In this document: positions 25,363 to 34,676 of the stretch, piece by piece
Layout: each line of letters opens with the position of its first letter
Position numbering within the stretch: the first letter of the stretch is position 1
Source: Planctomycetaceae bacterium
GTDB lineage: Bacteria; Planctomycetota; Planctomycetia; Planctomycetales; Planctomycetaceae
Reading direction: 5' to 3'
Length of the DNA: 64,000 nucleotides
NCBI GenBank assembly: GCA_021732845.1
Contig: JAKFUF010000037.1
Location: forward strand, 22,096-86,095
Made by a program: the position numbers and the translations under genes
The notes under the pieces: model-generated
Databases searched by the model: none
The model's input: only the letters and a program-made list of their open reading frames with translations
Told to the model about the DNA's origin: nothing

Positions 25363-28101
25363 TCAGTTGTTCGATTTGGTGGAAGCGTCAAGTTTGTTCA
25401 ATGCGGACTGCTGTGATTGAAGTTTGCCGAGGACGGTCTCCAGGTTGTAAAATTGGGTCAACAAGCGCTGGGTCTTGGAATCGAGCAGCGTGTTCAGGTC
25501 GGTGATGCGTTTTTCCAGCGTCGTGATCGAAGCCTGGGCGGCGTTGCTGGCCGCCGTCAACTGCCCGGTCTGCTCATCGGTAAACGATTCGATGGTCGAC
25601 TTGAGCTTCTTGGCGAAACCGGTCTCCGCCTGGGCAAAGAAATCGGCGATCGCCTGCGGATTCTTGGCGGCCGCGGTGGCAAATTTGTCGGTGTCGAAGC
25701 TGAGCTGGCCGGTGCTGCTGATGGAAACGCCAATGTCGGCCAGCGACTTCACGTCATTGCCTGATGTGCCAAACCGCGTGCCGGTCACGAGATTGCCGAG
25801 CACCCTTTTGACGCGCAGGGTGACCCCTTCCCCGCGGAGCGGCCCACTGGCGTTGGTCGTGCTGTCAAACTTCGTGGCATCGGCGATTTGCGTGATCGTG
25901 CCGTTGTAATTGTTGACAAAGCTCTGGATGGAGGCCGTCACCCGCGAGATGTCCTGCGACACCGTGACCGTCGTCGGCGTGGCGGAGGCCGCCTTCAGCG
26001 TGATCGTCAGGCCCGAAGAGAGCTTGTCGAAGGTGTTGGTGCCCGAACTGATGACAAACCCGGTGCTGGCGTCGGCGCCAACCCGCAGCAGGGCATCCTG
26101 GCCGGCCGAATTGATGGCAAATCCCAGGTCGAGACCACCATCGTCCACCAGAAACCGGCCTGCGGCACCGCCAATGTTCGAGGTGAGCGAGAGGCGGTTG
26201 GGGCTGAACGCCGTGCCGTCGTTGACCACGCTGGCGGCAATCCCGACTTTGGCCGCATTCAGCTTGTCGGTGATGCCCGAGAGCGTGTCCGTCGATGCGA
26301 TTGTGATGATGGTGGCCGCGCGGCTGGAGAGCTGCGACTTTCCGTCCAGCCCCGTGGTTCCCGTTCCGGCCAGTTTCAGGTCGGCGGCAGTCTTGTTGTC
26401 CAGGTCACGCACCACGATCTGGCCGCCGCCACCCGCCTCATCCTTCAACACGAAGCCGTCACCCGTTTCATTTAGCGACGCCGTCACCTTGTTGCCGGTG
26501 GCAGTGTTGATTTTGTCAATCACGTCGCCGATCGTTTTGACGTCGGAATTGATGTTCACAAAGTATTCGATCCCGGTCGAATCCTTGATCCCAATCGAAC
26601 CGCGGCGAATATCCGTGGCACCCGTGCCATAGGTGGACAGAGAGGTGGCTTCATTCACATACCGCAGATTGAGGCTGCCGGACTTGATGGAAGTCTGCGC
26701 GGCATTGACCGAGATGCCCAACTGCGTCGCCAGCGTGCTGCCGCCGACATCAGCGATCACCAGATTGCTGGCGGTCAGGCCGGAAGAATCCTGGATGGTG
26801 ATGCCGGTGCCGGCGGAATTGATGGTGGCCTGAAGTTTCAGCTTGGTGACGCCATCCGTCGCGTTGTTGATGGCCGTCAGCACCTGGTCCAGTGAATCGG
26901 CCCCCGTCAGATTCACAACCGCCGTGGTTCCAGCGCGGTCCGTCAGGCTGATCTGCCCTGTCTGGCTGATGCCAGCACCGCCCCGCAAGTTTCGCAGCAG
27001 GACCGAGTTGATCCCGGCGCCAAGCCGGTTGCCAGTCAACGTCCCGCCAGTGGCTGCCGCATCAATCCCCAGGGTGCGGGCCGCGTTGCTGCCGTTCAAA
27101 TTGGTGACGGCGATATTGGCCGCGCCGCCACCGCCGGTGGTATCGGTCAGGACCAGCTTCCCGTTGGTGACGGCCGCCGTCAGCTTGCCGCCGTTGCCCG
27201 TGGCCGAATTGATCTTTAAGACGACGTCATTGAGTGTGTTCGCGCCATCCAAGTTCACGTCGAGCGTGGTCGCGGCGACATCGGTCAGGATGATGCGCAA
27301 ATCCGGCTGTCCCGTCGTCTGCCGCAGGCCATTGCCATCGTTCAGCTTGGAAAGCGAGAAGTTGCCATTCACCTGATAGACGCTGCTGCCCGTCAGCGTG
27401 GCGGAAGCCACGGACTGCTTGATGCCCAAGTCGGCGGCCGCGTTGCCCCCAGACTTGTCGACGACAATCAGGTTGCTGGCGGTTTGCCCCGTGGCATCCG
27501 CCAGAACCAGCTTGTCACCATCGACAGACGCGGTGACGTTGATCCCGCTGGTGTTGTTGATCGTCCTGACCACATCGGTGACCGACGCCGCGCCGGTCAG
27601 GTCGACATCAGCCGTGGCTCCACTGCGATCGGTGATGCGGATCACGCCGCGCCGCACGCCGGCACCGCCGTTGAGCGCGCTCAAGGTCGTTTCTGAGGCC
27701 AGACCGCCGCCCGCAGCCACGGTCAATGTGCCGGCACCGACCGTCTGGGTGGCGTCGGTGTAGCCGCGGGAGAGTACCTGCTGGGCCGACGCGAGACGCA
27801 GCGCTTGGAACTGGTAGGTGCCGGCGACGGCAGCCGTGCCGGCCTTGGCGGTCAGCGCGTTGGTGTCGGAACTGTTGGCCGAGAAGGTCTGAAAATTCGC
27901 GGCAAGGCCAAGGCTGACGGACGAGGTCGTCAGCGTCAACAGCTTGGCGGAGAGCGTGTTAAGTCCGACCTGCGTGTTTTGAAACGTCTGCCCCCGGGCC
28001 TGCAGCCGGGTGACGGCGTTCTTTTGCGACGTGACCAGTGAGGTGACGATGTCGCTAATGTTCAGGCCGCTGACGAGCCCGGTTGAGGAATTGATCGCCA
28101 T
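25363..28101 (-). CDS. fliD: Flagellar filament cap protein FliD, long form
   Basis: FliD caps the growing filament and places flagellin. The N-terminus (INSSTGLVSGLNISDIVTSLV) and the C-terminal helical domain (GVSISSTGQLSFDTDKF to FYNLETVLGKLQSQQSALN) match FliD. The chain is 912 residues, about twice the usual length. The extra length is at least four flagellin hook IN-type modules of about 100 residues each (roughly residues 110-520), with recurring VVRTINNTSGINVTAS-like and SNLVIVD-like strings. ATG 28101 follows an AGGTGG ribosome site. An earlier in-frame start at 28140 is unlikely. Confidence 0.95.
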   Translation of the reverse strand: MAINSSTGLVSGLNISDIVTSLVTSQKNAVTRLQARGQTFQNTQVGLNTLSAKLLTLTTSSVSLGLAANFQTFSANSSDTNALTAKAGTAAVAGTYQFQALRLASAQQVLSRGYTDATQTVGAGTLTVAAGGGLASETTLSALNGGAGVRRGVIRITDRSGATADVDLTGAASVTDVVRTINNTSGINVTASVDGDKLVLADATGQTASNLIVVDKSGGNAAADLGIKQSVASATLTGSSVYQVNGNFSLSKLNDGNGLRQTTGQPDLRIILTDVAATTLDVNLDGANTLNDVVLKINSATGNGGKLTAAVTNGKLVLTDTTGGGGAANIAVTNLNGSNAARTLGIDAAATGGTLTGNRLGAGINSVLLRNLRGGAGISQTGQISLTDRAGTTAVVNLTGADSLDQVLTAINNATDGVTKLKLQATINSAGTGITIQDSSGLTASNLVIADVGGSTLATQLGISVNAAQTSIKSGSLNLRYVNEATSLSTYGTGATDIRRGSIGIKDSTGIEYFVNINSDVKTIGDVIDKINTATGNKVTASLNETGDGFVLKDEAGGGGQIVVRDLDNKTAADLKLAGTGTTGLDGKSQLSSRAATIITIASTDTLSGITDKLNAAKVGIAASVVNDGTAFSPNRLSLTSNIGGAAGRFLVDDGGLDLGFAINSAGQDALLRVGADASTGFVISSGTNTFDKLSSGLTITLKAASATPTTVTVSQDISRVTASIQSFVNNYNGTITQIADATKFDSTTNASGPLRGEGVTLRVKRVLGNLVTGTRFGTSGNDVKSLADIGVSISSTGQLSFDTDKFATAAAKNPQAIADFFAQAETGFAKKLKSTIESFTDEQTGQLTAASNAAQASITTLEKRITDLNTLLDSKTQRLLTQFYNLETVLGKLQSQQSALNKLDASTKSNN

Positions 28102-28256
28102 GCGCGCCCACCTGCCTTTCTTCCGCCCGCGTCCTGGCAAGCGCCTTCACGATCAGAAACAGCATCAAATGTGGGGATGCCCGGTGGTACCAGCCTGTCT
28201 GAATATCGGCAATTGCCGGTTCCGTGCTTGCTCCATTCGGTCCAGCGCGAAGAAAA

Positions 28257-28296
28257 CCGGTGTCGAACGTGGCTTGGAAGCCACGTTCGACACCGG
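28257..28296 (-). terminator. Intrinsic terminator after the flagellin gene
   Basis: A perfect inverted repeat pairs 28257-28275 with 28278-28296 (19 bases per arm, near-zero loop). On the minus strand it is followed by TTTTCTTC (28249-28256). It lies 30 bases past the flagellin stop, so it ends the abundant flagellin transcript before fliD. The palindrome core GTGTCGAACGTGGCTT may also be a dispersed repeat reused as terminator. Confidence 0.85.
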
Positions 28297-28326
28297 GTGA
28301 GAATCTTCAAGCGGTCAACGCGATGC

Positions 28327-30102
28327 TTATCGCAACAGGCTCAACACCTGTTGTGGAGCGGAGTTGGCCGTCTGCAAGGCCGAGATGCCGGCCTGAGTGA
28401 GAATCTGCGACTTGGTCAGGTTGGCGGTTTCGACGGCGAAGTCGGTGTCGGACAGGTTGCTCTTGGCGTCGGAGATGTTTTCGAGAGCCACGCCCAGCGA
28501 ACTGATGTTGGTCTCGATCACGTTCTTCTGCAGAGCACCGAGCCGACCGCGGAGCGAGGTCACCCGGTCGCGGGCCTGTTCGACGATGTCGACCAGGGTC
28601 GAACCTTGAACGGAAGGGCCTACGTCGAGAAGACTCTTTCCGGCACCCGATCCGAGTTCGTACAGCTTGCCGGCCACACCACCCAGCTTGGCGGTGTTCA
28701 CGGCCTCAATGCCCACGCCAATCTGGCCGGAAGTTGACACGTTCTGGCCGATCTGGAAGAGCGATCCACCACCGGTGATGGTGACGTTGGCGCTCGATCC
28801 CGCCACGTTGTTGGCGGAATTGAAGGTCACGGAGGCCGAGAGCAGCGCGGTGGAGACCGAAGCTTTCAGACCCTTGCCGTAGGCGTTCTGCCCGTTGATC
28901 TTGGCGACAATGTCCGCCCCCGTGGAACGGGCGGAGGCGACGCCAGCATCGTAGGAGGTGAACGATCCGGCCAGCGTGCTGATATCGACGAATTGATCCG
29001 AGCCGAAGTCGGAACTGCTGAGCGTCAGGGTCGCATTCACGCCGCCCGTGAGGTTGGCGGCAGCGGCCGCATCGACGACACCACCACCCGCGCCTTCGAC
29101 AGACGTGCTGACGAGGGCCGCTGCCGACGTGCTGGCGGCAATGGCCGCGGCAACTTGCGTGGCAGTCGAGGTCACGGTCCCGGTACCATTGGTCGCCAGG
29201 GCGACGCTGATGGCGTTGCCGGTCACAGAGACCGACAACGACTGGCTGTTGCCGCCGTTGACGAACGCCACAGAGATCGTGGAGTCGCTGGCACCGGCAT
29301 CCTGGCGGGCATCAGTGAAGGTGATGTCGCTGTTCACGGCGGCGCTGGTGCGGGCGAGCGTGGACGCCGTGGCGGCCGTCGTGATGCTGGAGGTCACGCC
29401 AGTCACATCGCTGACCGCGTTGATCGCGTTGTTCAGGTTGGTGTAGCTGGTGCCATTGCCGAAGAACAGCACCTGGCTGCCCTTGGCTCCGGAGACCTGC
29501 AGCGTGGTGGTGGCAGTCAGGTTGCCGGCGTTGTAAGTCAGGGCACCCTTGGCGGCGGCGGTGACCACCGACGAGTTGATCGTGATCGTCGACGAGGAGC
29601 CGAACAGGGCCTCGCTGACCTGGTAGTCGGCGAGCTTCGCCGAGTCGGCAGCAGAGACCTTGGTGGTGAACGCCTTGCTGCCATCCAGCAGTTTGTCGCC
29701 GGCGAAAGCTGTGTTGGCGGCGATGCGGTTGATCGCGCCGAGAGCCGCGTCGAGCTGCGACTGGTTGGCTTCAATTTCCGTATCGGACAGGGCACCCTGG
29801 TTCACGCCCTGCTGCACCAGGCCACGGATCTGGTCGAGCAGGTTGTTCACTTCGCCCAGAGCACCGTCAGCCGTGCCGATGACGTTGTTGGCCCGGTTGC
29901 TGTTCTGGATCGACTGGTTGATCGCCGTGATCTGCGACCGCAGGGTTTCACTGCCAACCAGGCCTGACGGATCGTCCTTGCCCGAGTTGATTTTTGTGCC
30001 AGTTGACAGTCTGGCGAGCGTCTGGCTCTGGAGACTGGTGGCATTGTTGAGACTCCGCAACCCGCGAAGGGAGTCGACGTTCGTTGCGATTCTTGTGCCC
30101 AT
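28327..30102 (-). CDS. fliC: Flagellin
   Basis: This is a 591-residue filament subunit. The N-terminal D0/D1 part (TNVDSLRGLRSLNNATSLQS, LARLSTGTKINSGKDDPSGL) and C-terminal D0/D1 part (LTKSQILTQAGISALQTANS, QQVLSLLR) are strongly conserved. The middle (about residues 150-440) is a variable Ala/Thr/Ser-rich domain with IN-like modules, as in large flagellins. ATG 30102 is preceded by GAGGG. The stop at 28327 lies just before the terminator. The order is csrA, flagellin, fliD, fliS, all on the minus strand. I found no sigma-28 or sigma-54 consensus in the 259-base spacer upstream. Confidence 0.96.
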   Translation of the reverse strand: MGTRIATNVDSLRGLRSLNNATSLQSQTLARLSTGTKINSGKDDPSGLVGSETLRSQITAINQSIQNSNRANNVIGTADGALGEVNNLLDQIRGLVQQGVNQGALSDTEIEANQSQLDAALGAINRIAANTAFAGDKLLDGSKAFTTKVSAADSAKLADYQVSEALFGSSSTITINSSVVTAAAKGALTYNAGNLTATTTLQVSGAKGSQVLFFGNGTSYTNLNNAINAVSDVTGVTSSITTAATASTLARTSAAVNSDITFTDARQDAGASDSTISVAFVNGGNSQSLSVSVTGNAISVALATNGTGTVTSTATQVAAAIAASTSAAALVSTSVEGAGGGVVDAAAAANLTGGVNATLTLSSSDFGSDQFVDISTLAGSFTSYDAGVASARSTGADIVAKINGQNAYGKGLKASVSTALLSASVTFNSANNVAGSSANVTITGGGSLFQIGQNVSTSGQIGVGIEAVNTAKLGGVAGKLYELGSGAGKSLLDVGPSVQGSTLVDIVEQARDRVTSLRGRLGALQKNVIETNISSLGVALENISDAKSNLSDTDFAVETANLTKSQILTQAGISALQTANSAPQQVLSLLR

Positions 30103-30361
30103 ACCCTCGACCTTTTCTGAAAGCCGTCACCGCCCCGAGCGGTGTCCGTCCCGCGGGACCTGCGATTGGATGAATTGCCTATCCCGCGGGCATCGCAACT
30201 CCCAATGGCTTGGGTGCAATCCCGGGTTCTGTATCTTCTCTCTCAGGGATAAGGACCACACATGATGCAGTCTCTAGACATCCTGGGGAGCTCTGGAAGT
30301 ATATATAGGTCAGGAAAACCAGGCAGACGGCTTCCCGTTGTTTTTTTTCTTCATTTCGATT

Positions 30362-30610
30362 TCATGTCGACGGTTTCGACTTCCGACGCTGTGCCAGAGT
30401 CTTGCCCGCCGCGGACTCGTCGGACTCGCCGCCCGCCGCCCGCTGGTTCTCGCGCTGAATGGCTTCGTACACTTCCTGCCGGTGAACAGGAATCTCGGTT
30501 GGCGCCTGAATGCCCAGTCGCACCTTGTCTCCCCGAATATCGACAATCGTAATCACGATATTGTCACCGATAATGATGCTCTCGTCGCGTTGTCTCGACA
30601 AAACAAGCAT
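30362..30610 (-). CDS. csrA: Carbon storage regulator CsrA
   Basis: This 82-residue RNA-binding dimer has the conserved start [18 protein letters not shown], then [16 protein letters not shown], the strands that bind GGA loops in mRNA leaders. The C-terminal 25 residues are an extra charged tail. Its position 259 bases upstream of flagellin is common in bacteria in which CsrA represses flagellin translation. I see no FliW gene in this window, the usual antagonist. Confidence 0.95.
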   Translation of the reverse strand: MLVLSRQRDESIIIGDNIVITIVDIRGDKVRLGIQAPTEIPVHRQEVYEAIQRENQRAAGGESDESAAGKTLAQRRKSKPST

Positions 30611-31284
30611 CTGACCACTCCTTGCTTCTGGGACTCAATCTATGGCGGACGGGGAGGCGGTCCGGTTATCCTCAGGACGTCAGGCCGCAGCATGTGTTAG
30701 CTACATCGTCCAGAGGAATTCCCGGGGAGAACCCCCGGTGGCCGGAATCCGGGGTTCCCGGCAACATCCGTGGAACGCGAACCGCTTCTGCCGAATATGC
30801 CGGCGCGATGGGCGGAAAAATCGCCGGCGGACCAATTGAGATTCACGTCCCAGCCATCCTCCAAGCGACATGCCTGAGTTCCGTCAACACCAGGGCGTCG
30901 CCGCCAATCCCGGCTTTGCCCGGGGCTGACGGAATGTGCCCTTCAGGCTCAACTGCAATGGCGCGCTGGTCCGACAACCCGGCGCGGCTCTCAGGCCTGA
31001 AGGCCGTTTCTGTCAGTTCAGGCCAACGGCCTTGGAATCCGACGACCCCTGTCCGGGTTGGAGGAACACTTCCAAAAAACACTGGTTCAGAAGAAACCCA
31101 ACCCTCCGGCGGCGAAAAGCCTGCCGAGTCCCGTGCCGCCGCAGAGCCAGGCGGCCCCCGTACCCAAGAAGCCACAATCCCGCTTCAACTTTGAGGGATC
31201 CCCAAAACAGTCGATGCTGGAAGTGTTGGAGCTTTGATCCCGGGCAGGATACCATCTTGAAGTCGTCGTCCGTCAGGGTGTGCC
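30611..31284. other. 674-base spacer, no intact gene
   Basis: No intact gene is supported between csrA and the zinc-ribbon gene. The left part contains GC-rich palindromic strings (30718-30765, GGGGTTCCCGG-like). The right part, 31001-31237, reads like the end of a protein in one frame (see the next entry). Confidence 0.6.
31001..31237 (+). pseudogene. Possible remnant of a coding region
   Basis: In this frame the sequence runs open from 31001 to a TGA at 31235-31237. It gives a Pro/Lys/Gln-rich chain with SLPSPVPPQSQAAPVPKKPQ and ends SRFNFEGSPKQSMLEVLEL. This composition is protein-like, while the frame has a TGA just upstream at 30998 and no Met start. A short peptide (MPEFRQHQG) in another frame at 30870-30929 may be the displaced N-terminus. 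I read it as a decayed gene or frameshift relic; it could also be chance. Confidence 0.35.
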
Positions 31285-32187
31285 ATGCCTCAGCTCATTC
31301 ACTGTCCAGAGTGCGGAAAATCTCTGCGAATTCCGGATGAGAGAATCGATTCGATCGTCAAGTGTCCGGGCTGCGAAAGGAAATTTCGGGCCACGGAGGA
31401 GGCCGCTTCCAGCCCGGAAGCTGACGACTCGGACACCGATTCCGAGGATCCAAAGACTCGCCGCCGGAGGCCACTCAAGAACAAGTCCGCTGGTTCAGAG
31501 AGCCTGCAGCCGTTTCTCAGGCGCTGGCTGGTGGTCTGTGGAATTGTGCTGGCCGTTGCCCTCCTGTTTGGAATCGGCGGGCTGTTTTCCGAACCACTGG
31601 CGATCATCGCATCCGTCATTTGCGTGGTCGCCATCCTCGGCTTTTCGCTGGGGGGAATGCTGTGGATGGCCATTGACCTGGGCAGGGACAACCTGCTGCT
31701 GGGAGCCGGCGTCCTGTTCATGCCGCCGATCGGACTGGTCACGGCGTACCAAAAGCCAGGTCCGGCACGGCGTGGCGCCATCGTCTATCTTTCGCTTCTC
31801 GCCCCGCTCACGCTGCTGGGGTTGATGCTGCTGGTGTTCTACCCGATGTATGTGGGGGCCGGCCGTCAATCTGGCCATGCCGCGAAATGGAAAGACCTGA
31901 TGCACCAGCTCGACGCCAAGGTCACTCCCACCACCCCCGAGGTGGCCGTGACTGTCCGCGTCGCATCCAATCCAGGCGGCTTGGATGGCCTTGAACCGCG
32001 ATGCGAGGCCCTGCTGCTTCCGTTCAAGAGCTATGTGCCGGGCTCGCTGAAAATTGACGCGGCCGCTCGCCAGATCAGCTACAAGTATCGCGGCAGTGAA
32101 AACTTCAACACAATGATCGCCTTCTATCTGAGTTCCGCGACAGGGGCGTTCACCCCGCAAATGCCGGTTGTGCCTGACGCAAAGTAA
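31285..32187 (+). CDS. Zinc-ribbon membrane protein, function unknown
   Basis: This 300-residue protein starts with a zinc ribbon (IHCPECGKSLRIP, then VKCPGCERKF; four cysteines as two CxxC). After an acidic linker (about residues 40-75) come four membrane helices (about 80-215). A soluble C-terminal domain (GLDGLEPRCEALLLPFKSY) follows. No enzyme domain is recognised. Planctomycetes carry many such CPxC-ribbon membrane proteins. Confidence 0.75.
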   Translation: MPQLIHCPECGKSLRIPDERIDSIVKCPGCERKFRATEEAASSPEADDSDTDSEDPKTRRRRPLKNKSAGSESLQPFLRRWLVVCGIVLAVALLFGIGGLFSEPLAIIASVICVVAILGFSLGGMLWMAIDLGRDNLLLGAGVLFMPPIGLVTAYQKPGPARRGAIVYLSLLAPLTLLGLMLLVFYPMYVGAGRQSGHAAKWKDLMHQLDAKVTPTTPEVAVTVRVASNPGGLDGLEPRCEALLLPFKSYVPGSLKIDAAARQISYKYRGSENFNTMIAFYLSSATGAFTPQMPVVPDAK

Positions 32188-32554
32188 GTGTCGCGGCAAG
32201 AATAACTGTCGATTCTTGACGAGCCACACAGCCAATGAGCCGGAGGGCCTTAGCCGGCCTTAGCCCCCGGTTGGAGGATGATCGGAAGACGCCAACGCCA
32301 CGAACCGGACGCTAACGCGTGCCGGCTGATGAATCTGCCCTTAATCGGCGTCCATCCCAAGCAACTTCACCATGTTATTGTTGCCGCGATCCTAAGTGTC
32401 GCGGCAACATTGTTCGCATCAGAGCGCCGCGGCGGCAAGGCACCAGGGTTCCGCGAAAACAGCCTGCGGCGCGAACCCATTTGACCAGCCATTCCAGTTT
32501 CGGGAAGATTGGTCGACGTCCACCTTCCTGCTTCGTACTCGTGAAAATCCACCC
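32188..32554. repeat. 367-base spacer with palindromic and direct repeats
   Basis: No gene is seen. A 15-base direct repeat TAAGTGTCGCGGCAA occurs at 32185-32199 and again at 32393-32407. The second copy forms the right arm of a perfect 11-base hairpin (32379-32389 with 32399-32409). Between them lie GGAGGGCCTTAGCC-type strings (32242-32275) and CCGGACGCTAACGCG (32302-32322), which are palindromic. This looks like several dispersed repeats packed together. Confidence 0.65.
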
Positions 32555-33907
32555 ATGCGATTCCACGGCCGTTCCATCGCTTTGACTGCCCTGCTCACGG
32601 TTCTGGGTTCTGTTCTCTCGGGCTTGGGAATCGCAGCGGACTGGCGGGAGTTCCGCGGGCCGTCGGGTGACGGACGGGCCGACGCGATGAACCTGCCGCT
32701 CAAATGGAGCGAAACCGAGAACATCGTCTGGAAGTCGGCGCTGCCGGGCCGGGGCTGGTCTTCACCCGTGTTTGCCGATGGGGCGATCTGGCTGACCGCC
32801 GCCATTGAAGAGCCACTGACAGCGGACCAGAAGGCCAAACTGGAGGCGGCGAAGGCCAGCAAGAACCCGCCCAAGGGGGAAACGCCGACGGTTGGCGCGG
32901 TCAGCCTGCGGGCGATCGGCCTCGATCCGCGGAGCGGGAAGGTGGTGCATGATGTGGAATTGCTGCGGGTGGAAGATCCGGCACCGGTCCATGCCTTGAA
33001 CAGCTTCGCTTCGCCCACGCCGATTCTGGATGGCGACAAGCTGCTGTGCCACTTCGGCGAACTGGGCACCGCCTGCGTGGATGCCAACACTGCCCAGATC
33101 GTGTGGAAGAAGCAGTTCCCCTCGAAACACAGCGTGGGGCCGGGAAGTTCGCCGGTCGTCCATGGCGACCTGACGATCTTTCCATGCGATGGGATCGACG
33201 TGCAATATGTCACCGCCATCAACAAGCACACGGGCGAGACGGTCTGGAAAGTCGACCGGCCGCCACTGACCGGCACCGAACCGGAAATGCACAAGGCGTT
33301 TTGCACGCCGTTGATTTTGCGGAGTGATGGAAAAGCCGACCAGGTGGTCATCCCTGGTCCGCAATGGGTGGTGTCGTATGAGCCACTGACCGGCAAGACG
33401 CTGTGGCAGGCGAACTATGGCGAGGGATTTTCCAATGTCCCCCGCCCAGTGGCGGGGAATGGCATGGTGTATATCTGCACCGGCTTTGGGACACCCGAGC
33501 TGTGGGCGATCCGCACTGATGGGACGGGCGATGTCACCAAAACGCATGTCGTCTGGAAGGTCAAACGGGGGATTCCCGCCATGCCCTCACCCGTGCTGGA
33601 TGGCGCGGAGATCTATTTTGTCAGCGACAACGGAGTGGCCAGTTGCCTCAACGCCAAGACTGGCGAACCGGTCTGGCAGCACCGCCTCGCGGGGAACTAC
33701 TCGTCATCCCCCCTGCTGGCCGACGGCAAACTGTACTTCTGCAGCCGCGAGGGAAAGACCACCATCGTGGCTCCCGGCCGCAAGTACAACGAACTGGCGG
33801 TGAACACTCTGGACGGCCAGTTGATGGCCAGCCCCGCGGTGCTGGGCGAATCCCTGCTGCTGCGGTCGCAAAATGCTCTGTACAGGATTCAGAGCAATCA
33901 GCCTTGA
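32555..33907 (+). CDS. Exported PQQ-like beta-propeller protein
   Basis: This 450-residue protein has a signal peptide (RSIALTALLTVLGSVLSGLGIAA), then ADWREFRGPSGDGRAD, the usual start of planctomycete PQQ-binding-like repeat proteins. Propeller blades recur as VWKSALPGRGWSSPVF, KIVWKKQFPSKH-like and GETVWKVDRPPL, each ending with a Trp motif. It would fold as an eight-blade propeller in the periplasm or outside. Catalytic PQQ ligands cannot be confirmed from the read. ATG 32555 follows the repeat spacer. Confidence 0.88.
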   Translation: MRFHGRSIALTALLTVLGSVLSGLGIAADWREFRGPSGDGRADAMNLPLKWSETENIVWKSALPGRGWSSPVFADGAIWLTAAIEEPLTADQKAKLEAAKASKNPPKGETPTVGAVSLRAIGLDPRSGKVVHDVELLRVEDPAPVHALNSFASPTPILDGDKLLCHFGELGTACVDANTAQIVWKKQFPSKHSVGPGSSPVVHGDLTIFPCDGIDVQYVTAINKHTGETVWKVDRPPLTGTEPEMHKAFCTPLILRSDGKADQVVIPGPQWVVSYEPLTGKTLWQANYGEGFSNVPRPVAGNGMVYICTGFGTPELWAIRTDGTGDVTKTHVVWKVKRGIPAMPSPVLDGAEIYFVSDNGVASCLNAKTGEPVWQHRLAGNYSSSPLLADGKLYFCSREGKTTIVAPGRKYNELAVNTLDGQLMASPAVLGESLLLRSQNALYRIQSNQP

Positions 33908-33920
33908 ACGGAGTTGGAGC

Positions 33921-34244
33921 ATGCGTCCAGAACGTGGTCTATCGTCACTGACAGTCAGCGCGGTCACGGTGGCCGTGCTCCTGCTGCTTTACCCGCTGTC
34001 CTTCGGTCCCGCGTGTTGGCTGGGGGCGCGCGTTGACCATTTGACAGGGAAGTGGATTTCCATTGCCTATGCTCCGCTCATTTGGGGCTACGACAACAGC
34101 TCAGAGCCATTTCAACAGGCGTTCCTCGGATACGCGAACTTCGGCAACGGTGGGATGTCGGTCCGCATTTCCGGCGGGGAAGTCGGTTTTTTGCCGGTCA
34201 GTGCTTTGACTTGGGGATGTGGGCGACATGTTTTGGTGCCGTGA
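33921..34244 (+). CDS. Small membrane protein, first of a tandem pair
   Basis: This 107-residue protein has an N-terminal hydrophobic helix (VTVAVLLLLYPLSFGPACWLGARV). The outer part contains WISIAYAPLIWGYDNS and FGNGGMSVRISGG. It is clearly paralogous to the next gene (34299). A GGAGTTGGAGC leader precedes the ATG in both. No family recognised. Confidence 0.68.
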   Translation: MRPERGLSSLTVSAVTVAVLLLLYPLSFGPACWLGARVDHLTGKWISIAYAPLIWGYDNSSEPFQQAFLGYANFGNGGMSVRISGGEVGFLPVSALTWGCGRHVLVP

Positions 34245-34298
34245 ATTCCTGACCAATGGGCCGGGTTTGAAGCTGCCGTCCGTGATCGGGAGTTGGAG

Positions 34299-34676
34299 AT
34301 GAGTACCGAACGAGGTGCTTCCTCAGCCACGGTCATCACCGTTACGGCGGTTGTGCTCCTGCTGCTTTACCCGATCTCATTCGGCCCCGCCTGCTGGCTG
34401 GCCGCACGGACGGAGGTGATCAGTGCCGAGTGGATTTCCACACTCTATGCTCCACTCCTGTGGAGCCATGACCGCTGCCCAAATATCGTTCAGCAGGCGA
34501 TCAGGTCCTACGCGAACTTTGGAAGCGGCGCGATCATTGTTGACATCTCCGGGAGCGGAGTGGAATTTGAACAACTGATTGAGTTGGGCGACGTCCTGAC
34601 GTTGCCGCTCCGCCCCGCCCCGCCGCCTACTTCGTCGAAATCGCCTGCGCCAGCGGACGCAGCACATGGTCAATGA
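34299..34676 (+). CDS. Small membrane protein, second of a tandem pair
   Basis: This 125-residue paralogue of the preceding gene has the same leader (GGGAGTTGGAG before ATG), the same helix (VVLLLLYPISFGPACWLAAR) and the parallel WISTLYAPLLWSHD and FGSGAIIVDISG. The end carries a Pro/Ala-rich tail (PLRPAPPPTSSKSP). It overlaps the convergent gene at 34627 by 50 bases. The pair shows recent duplication followed by divergence of the C-terminus. Confidence 0.68.
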   Translation: MSTERGASSATVITVTAVVLLLLYPISFGPACWLAARTEVISAEWISTLYAPLLWSHDRCPNIVQQAIRSYANFGSGAIIVDISGSGVEFEQLIELGDVLTLPLRPAPPPTSSKSPAPADAAHGQ

